Shown in pieces: positions 60,092-64,000 of a stretch of 64,000 bases of DNA. The DNA comes from an uncultured Candidatus Melainabacteria bacterium (lineage in GTDB: Bacteria > Cyanobacteriota > Vampirovibrionia > Gastranaerophilales > Gastranaerophilaceae): positions 29,831 to 93,830 of the forward strand of contig CAKUTH010000010.1 of NCBI GenBank assembly GCA_934691935.1, given 5' to 3'. The position numbers and the translations under genes are program-made. Every line of letters starts with the position of its first letter. Positions within the stretch are counted from its first letter, which is position 1. The notes under the pieces were generated by a model. The model made no database searches, was not told the origin of the DNA, and saw nothing but the letters and a program-made list of their open reading frames with translations.

Positions 60092-61147
60092 TTGATAGAC
60101 ACAGTAAGCAACAACGGGATAAATTTCAAGCAACAGCATAATAAGAAGAAATACAAAGATCCGCTTAATTCAAACGCCGCGGTTCTAATGTCGTATTCAA
60201 ACGAAATAGGTACCGTAATATCAGAAATTGCTCCAAAACTTGGCACTGCGCTTTGGGTTCCAACATTTATGTACTTGGGGGCTGACATTTATGACAAATA
60301 CAAAAACGACAAAGATAACTATAACCCAAGCGCAAAAAGAGCTTTAAATCGTGCAATATTTCAAGGTATAACCTGTCTTGTGGCGCTTCCTGCCGTAATT
60401 TTTGCGGGTCAAAAGGTTACATCTCCACTCGGAAGATTAGACAAATCGGGGATTTCTGTTAACGCAAAAAACTCAATCTACAGACATACCCGTAGAGTTA
60501 TAGACCAAGCACACAGCAACGCTTTAGAAAATTATGAACAGTTTAAAGAAGTCATTCTAAAAACAATGAAAAACAAAATCAGCGCAAGACGAAACGAAAA
60601 AGAAACATCGGGGATTTTCAAAAAGCTATACAGAAATCTATTTACGCACAGATATGATATTTTATCAGGTGACGAAAAGAAGATGTTTGAATTCGCAGAA
60701 AAAAATGCAAAAAAGACTTACGATATTGCGCAAGCGTTACAATACGGCGAAATTTCAGCTGTACCAATGCCTGTATATAGAAAATATAAAAATGTCTTAC
60801 CTGTTATGAAAGAAACATACAAAGACGGTGACTATTCATTCCAAGCCACAAGAACTGCTCTGAAAGAATATCAACAAGAAATGATTTTCAAAAACCAAAT
60901 TTTAAAAACCATTGGCGGTTTACTTACTCTTATTGTTTTTGCAAAACCCGTAAACGATTATGTAGACAAGCATATAATGATTAAATACATTGAACCTGGA
61001 GTTGATCAACTTAATAGCAGTGCATTCAAAAAATTCACTGTTTCAAATTTTTTCAACAAAAATAGCCAAGGAGATACTCCAGAGGAAGAAAACTCTCAAA
61101 AACCTGAATCTAAAATATTACAGCAAAAGACTGCGCCATTGTCTTAG
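60092..61147 (+). CDS. Lineage-specific membrane protein of unknown function
   Basis: A 351-aa protein with start TTG at 60092, supported by CGAGGGA 8 nt upstream. The N-terminus is Asn/Lys-rich and contains INFKQ, close to the FKG tag but not matching it. Hydrophobic segments lie at about 50-67 and 102-121, with a Lys/Asn-rich loop between them, and a last one at about 280-295. A charged helical region fills the middle. This arrangement is like that of the 20040-22258 pair. Its 3' end overlaps the convergent tadA-like gene by 38 nt. Confidence 0.7.
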   Translation: MIDTVSNNGINFKQQHNKKKYKDPLNSNAAVLMSYSNEIGTVISEIAPKLGTALWVPTFMYLGADIYDKYKNDKDNYNPSAKRALNRAIFQGITCLVALPAVIFAGQKVTSPLGRLDKSGISVNAKNSIYRHTRRVIDQAHSNALENYEQFKEVILKTMKNKISARRNEKETSGIFKKLYRNLFTHRYDILSGDEKKMFEFAEKNAKKTYDIAQALQYGEISAVPMPVYRKYKNVLPVMKETYKDGDYSFQATRTALKEYQQEMIFKNQILKTIGGLLTLIVFAKPVNDYVDKHIMIKYIEPGVDQLNSSAFKKFTVSNFFNKNSQGDTPEEENSQKPESKILQQKTAPLS

Positions 61148-62207
61148 CGGGTTTTAATTCCGCTACAGATACAACCTTGCGATTTTCAAGATAAACAATA
61201 TAGTCAAAATTATTCAAAACCTTTTGTTTTGCAGATTTTTCTGATAAATCCGAATAAAAATCTATCAAATTTGCAAACGCTCCGTCCAAAGAATTTGCTC
61301 TAATTGTACTCAACAAAGCAACATCATCAGCTCTATTCAAGTCCGAAACAATGTATTCAGGATTAGATTTCAATGCAATTTCTCGCAACTGCTCATAATT
61401 TGAGTTTAAAACCTCAAATTTTACCCAACACGAACTATTTGATACAACATGTTCTGATGTTTCCAAAACATAACAGCGTTTTTGTGTTAAACAATATTTT
61501 GCCAATGCGTTTAAAAACGTTGATTTACCAGAATTTACGCAACCTGAAATTACGATACGTTTTTTGTTCTCAATTTGTTCAACTAAAAAATCAAGAATCT
61601 CTCTCGATACAGTACCATTATCTAAGAGATTTTGCATATCAAATGTTTTAATCTTCCTAATTGTAATATTTAATCCTGTTTCACAAACATCAGGTTTTAC
61701 AACATTAACCATATATTTGCCCAAATTAGTTTTAAAAATCGACAAATCGTTTTTAGGCAAAAGGTTTAAAATATATTCAAGGCTATTGGCTGAAAGTTTA
61801 AGTTCAGTATTAAACGTCTTGCCCTCAAGCTCTATATACACAAAGTTTGTACCGTTTACATAAACAGCATCGACCTTTTCGTTATCCAATAAATTTTGCA
61901 AATCTCCAAAACCGACAACAGACAACAACAAACTTTCACACAACTTTTCTTTGTCATCAACTTCATAGTTTTCAAGAAAACTCATAATCATTTCGCGCTT
62001 TTTATCAAAAGAGAATTCTCTCCAATAAGGGTTTGAATTGACTTTTTCTAGCAACTTTTCTTTTAAATCAGCATTTTCAGCAACGACTTGAGTTGCTTTT
62101 GCGATTTTTGCTTCTTTTGGAACAGCCTCAATTTTTGGAATATCTTTTGGAATTTCAATATTTTTGTTTATTTTTTTAAATCTTTCACTTAATTTATTAC
62201 TTTGCAT
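61110..62207 (-). CDS. TadA/CpaF-like secretion ATPase, divergent
   Basis: A 365-aa VirB11/TadA-type ATPase. A charged N-terminal region of about 95 residues leads into the N-domain (about 95-190, VDAVYVNGT). The Walker A SGCVNSGKST is at 211-220. YIVSDLNRADD and STIRANSLDGA follow, where the family usually has GEVRG and TIHANS; the conserved His is Arg here. It could drive a Tad-like pilus together with the TadZ-like protein 5 nt upstream. No tadB/tadC genes are seen, though they may lie outside or elsewhere. Confidence 0.8.
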   Translation of the reverse strand: MQSNKLSERFKKINKNIEIPKDIPKIEAVPKEAKIAKATQVVAENADLKEKLLEKVNSNPYWREFSFDKKREMIMSFLENYEVDDKEKLCESLLLSVVGFGDLQNLLDNEKVDAVYVNGTNFVYIELEGKTFNTELKLSANSLEYILNLLPKNDLSIFKTNLGKYMVNVVKPDVCETGLNITIRKIKTFDMQNLLDNGTVSREILDFLVEQIENKKRIVISGCVNSGKSTFLNALAKYCLTQKRCYVLETSEHVVSNSSCWVKFEVLNSNYEQLREIALKSNPEYIVSDLNRADDVALLSTIRANSLDGAFANLIDFYSDLSEKSAKQKVLNNFDYIVYLENRKVVSVAELKPAKTMAQSFAVIF

Positions 62208-62212
62208 TAATT

Positions 62213-63361
62213 TTAACCTTGTATCTTTTTGCGGAACACACTATCTGAAACCATCAATGCCAAATTTTTATAGCTCAAAGCCACGTTAGAATCCGCATTA
62301 ACTTCGCTAACAGGAATACCCTTGTTGATTGCAGACATCATCGTAAAATAGTTGTTAGGTATCTTCCAGTACAATTTTTTACCCAAAACTTCTTCAACAT
62401 CATCTGCATTTATCTCGTCATTTTCCATATAACGATTAATTAAAATTTGTATTTTATCCTGTTCTAACCCTAATTTTTCAAACAATTCAAGACATCTTTG
62501 ACAATTTCTCAATGCAGGAAGGTTTATAATAGTCACAAAAAACACTAAATCTGAATACTCAAGCACAGACATCTCTTTACTGCCAAAACCACTCGATGTA
62601 TCAACCACAACATACGAAAAAGTTTCTCTCAATATGTTAAATAATTTAGAAATATTTTTTGTTAAAACATCATCAACTTGTTTGAAATACGGAGGATCAG
62701 CCAATACATAAAGGTTTGTATCTTTATACTTTTCAAGAGTTGATAGCAAAAAATCCTCATTGATTTTATCAAGATTTTGAAGCATATAAGAAATATTAAA
62801 AGACGGTTTCAAATCCAAAAACGTCGTCACATCCCCAAGTTGAAAATTCAAATCAATCAATGCAACATTTTCTTTCGTAATTTTTGCAAGCTCCAACGCC
62901 AAATTCGTGGCAATAGAGGTTTTTCCAACGCCACCTTTGTTTGAATAAACTGAAATAACACGACATTTCGATTTTTTTGGCTTTTTATTATTAATATCAG
63001 CCAGCGCTTTATCTAAGACCTCAAAAAATTTAGTTTTAATCAACGGCATTGCAAGAAAATCACTAGCCCCGACGCGCATTGCACGAATTACCAAATCCAC
63101 GTCAGGTTTGTCACATAAAGCAATCGCCTTGCATTCAGGGAATTCCGCAACAATTTTTGAGATAAAATTCAAACCCTGTTCTTGATACGCTGAAATATCA
63201 ACAATAATAAGCGCCTTTTGCAACTCATTTACAGCATCATACGCCTTTACAAAATCAGAAGTTCCAGCAAGAAAACTAAACTCGCCAAACTCATCCAAAT
63301 AAAGTTTCAAAAGCTCTACAGTATGACTATCTTCAGAAATAACAATTGTCGAAATACTCAT
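62213..63361 (-). CDS. TadZ/CpaE-like pilus assembly protein (receiver plus ParA/MinD ATPase)
   Basis: A 382-aa protein. Residues 1-125 form a receiver-like domain (VISEDS start, VDIS near D55, LAMPLIK near 108) without a full set of phosphorylation residues. The MinD/ParA domain has SNKGGVGKT at 140-148, DLNFQLGD and VVVDTSSGFG. TadZ/CpaE proteins place Tad/Flp pilus machinery at a cell site. It is paired with the TadA-like gene. The promoter is leaderless in layout. A pilin-like gene lies just upstream in the same direction. Confidence 0.88.
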   Translation of the reverse strand: MSISTIVISEDSHTVELLKLYLDEFGEFSFLAGTSDFVKAYDAVNELQKALIIVDISAYQEQGLNFISKIVAEFPECKAIALCDKPDVDLVIRAMRVGASDFLAMPLIKTKFFEVLDKALADINNKKPKKSKCRVISVYSNKGGVGKTSIATNLALELAKITKENVALIDLNFQLGDVTTFLDLKPSFNISYMLQNLDKINEDFLLSTLEKYKDTNLYVLADPPYFKQVDDVLTKNISKLFNILRETFSYVVVDTSSGFGSKEMSVLEYSDLVFFVTIINLPALRNCQRCLELFEKLGLEQDKIQILINRYMENDEINADDVEEVLGKKLYWKIPNNYFTMMSAINKGIPVSEVNADSNVALSYKNLALMVSDSVFRKKIQG

Positions 63362-63367
63362 ACACAG

Positions 63368-63396
63368 ATTGTATCATATTTAGCCAAATCAATCAA
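63368..63396 (-). promoter_or_regulatory. tadZ-like gene promoter, leaderless layout
   Basis: TTGATT (63391-63396), 17-nt spacer, TACAAT (63368-63373), 6 nt to the ATG at 63361. No Shine-Dalgarno. Confidence 0.7.
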
Positions 63397-63434
63397 GCAA
63401 ATAAGTTAGCCAACCTATAAACTTGATAATAAAA

Positions 63435-64000
63435 TTACCTTGGCAAACATTCCCAATACCCCTTTGTTTCATCATCAGGGCAAATATTATTTATTGCGTA
63501 CCATGTGCAACCCACCCCATTTGCGGACTGTTTGGAATATCTGGAGCATGGCATGCCTAACAGGTTGTTTATTCCGCCAGAGCTTAAATCACCTAATTCA
63601 TCTTCAGTGTAATCTCTTATTTTTTTAGAACCAATCAACTTGTCGCTAGAATCTTTTATTTTAAATTCAAACAAATCATGCCCCATTCTGTTTGGTCCTT
63701 TATTACCGTTTATATCGACAACAATTCCAATATGCTTACCATCAAGAGTCCCAGCTGCAAACGCATATAAAGTCATCCCATTTTCCAAAAGTTTTTCTGG
63801 GGTTTCAAACGTAAATCTATCACCTCTGGTATAACGCTTTATATTTCCATTAGAATATATAGAATAATCAGTGGATTTTAATGTCGCATTGCCTACAACT
63901 TTGAGTCTTTTATAAAATGCGTTTTTGAATTCATTGGCGTATACGTAACCTTGTTTTGAATTATAAACAGTATAATCATCAAATAAAGAATTACTGCCTA
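63435..64000 (-). CDS. Pilin-like protein, C-terminal part (5' end beyond the window)
   Basis: The frame is open from the window edge to a TAA at 63435, about 188 codons. The prepilin N-terminus is outside. VVDINGNKGPNRMGHDLFEF matches DVNGKKGPNKWGYDVF and DVNGTKPPNTFGKDVF of the pilin-like genes at 41324 and 13500, so this is a third member of the family. Four Cys sit in the last 45 residues (PCSRY, GVGCTWY, ICPDD, WECLPR) and may form disulfides. It lies upstream of the tadZ/tadA-like pair. Confidence 0.8.
   Translation of the reverse strand, partial: GSNSLFDDYTVYNSKQGYVYANEFKNAFYKRLKVVGNATLKSTDYSIYSNGNIKRYTRGDRFTFETPEKLLENGMTLYAFAAGTLDGKHIGIVVDINGNKGPNRMGHDLFEFKIKDSSDKLIGSKKIRDYTEDELGDLSSGGINNLLGMPCSRYSKQSANGVGCTWYAINNICPDDETKGYWECLPR

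Overview
The window looks like a piece of the chromosome of a low-GC, anaerobic, gut-type bacterium of the non-photosynthetic cyanobacterial sister group (Gastranaerophilales, class Vampirovibrionia, formerly Melainabacteria). This is an inference from three things: a pyruvate:ferredoxin oxidoreductase with NfnA- and EtfB-like electron carriers, pilin-like proteins with the motif FTLAEVLITLGIIG, and a lysA-cdaA gene pair as in many cyanobacteria. No marker phylogeny could be run. There is one tRNA (Val, UAC), and no rRNA, CRISPR array, transposase or prophage.

Layout. 1-2.4 kb: etfB (edge), a 58-aa Cys-rich protein, an NfnA-like flavoprotein and mtaB. 2.5-9.8 kb: lineage-specific membrane protein, nifJ, a RelA/SpoT-like protein with an FTG tag, and a 23S rRNA uracil methyltransferase. 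9.8-13.5 kb: GT11 glycosyltransferase, tRNA-Val, secreted protein, PHP phosphoesterase, sigma factor. 13.5-14.7 kb: pilin-like gene with a poly-G tract, plus palindromic repeats. 14.7-20 kb: recN, then lysA-cdaA-yitT. 20-25 kb: two lineage-specific membrane proteins, then a divergent GT-C/GT2 pair. 25-28 kb: pgpH-ybeY-dgkA. 28-34 kb: solo TOPRIM protein, cysteine-peptidase-like protein, 5'-nucleotidase, sigma-28-like factor, flhB. 34-41 kb: deoC, SulP transporter, glmU, MFS exporter, typA. 41-44 kb: second poly-G pilin-like gene with repeats read in frame, and two plsC genes. 44-50.6 kb: phosphohexomutase, TPR protein, HAD hydrolase, a 60-aa tag-only protein, MFS, lgt and a lipoprotein. 50.7-58 kb: nine-gene operon (ClpX-type zinc finger, unknown, ruvX, DUF1292, Clp_N-only protein, tilS, hpt, histidine kinase, membrane protein). 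58-64 kb: uvrB, membrane protein, tadA/tadZ-like genes, and a third pilin-like gene cut by the window edge.

Four patterns stand out. (1) Two pilin-like genes share a translated leader with a poly-G tract of 10 or 12 G; the length decides whether the ATG that follows a Shine-Dalgarno sequence is in frame, which is a classical slipped-strand phase-variation layout. The leaders also carry or adjoin REP-like palindromes and a shared block that could allow gene conversion. (2) Five otherwise unrelated proteins carry [S/T/A]F[K/T/N]G near the N-terminus in a Ser/Asn-rich stretch without a Sec signal; one of the five is little more than the tag. (3) At least nine genes have a -10 box ending 6-7 nt before the ATG and no Shine-Dalgarno sequence, so leaderless mRNAs are probably common. 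(4) One intergenic region carries a promoter and a terminator on the minus strand with no ORF between them, and the hairpin loop contains CTCCTT: a candidate small RNA.
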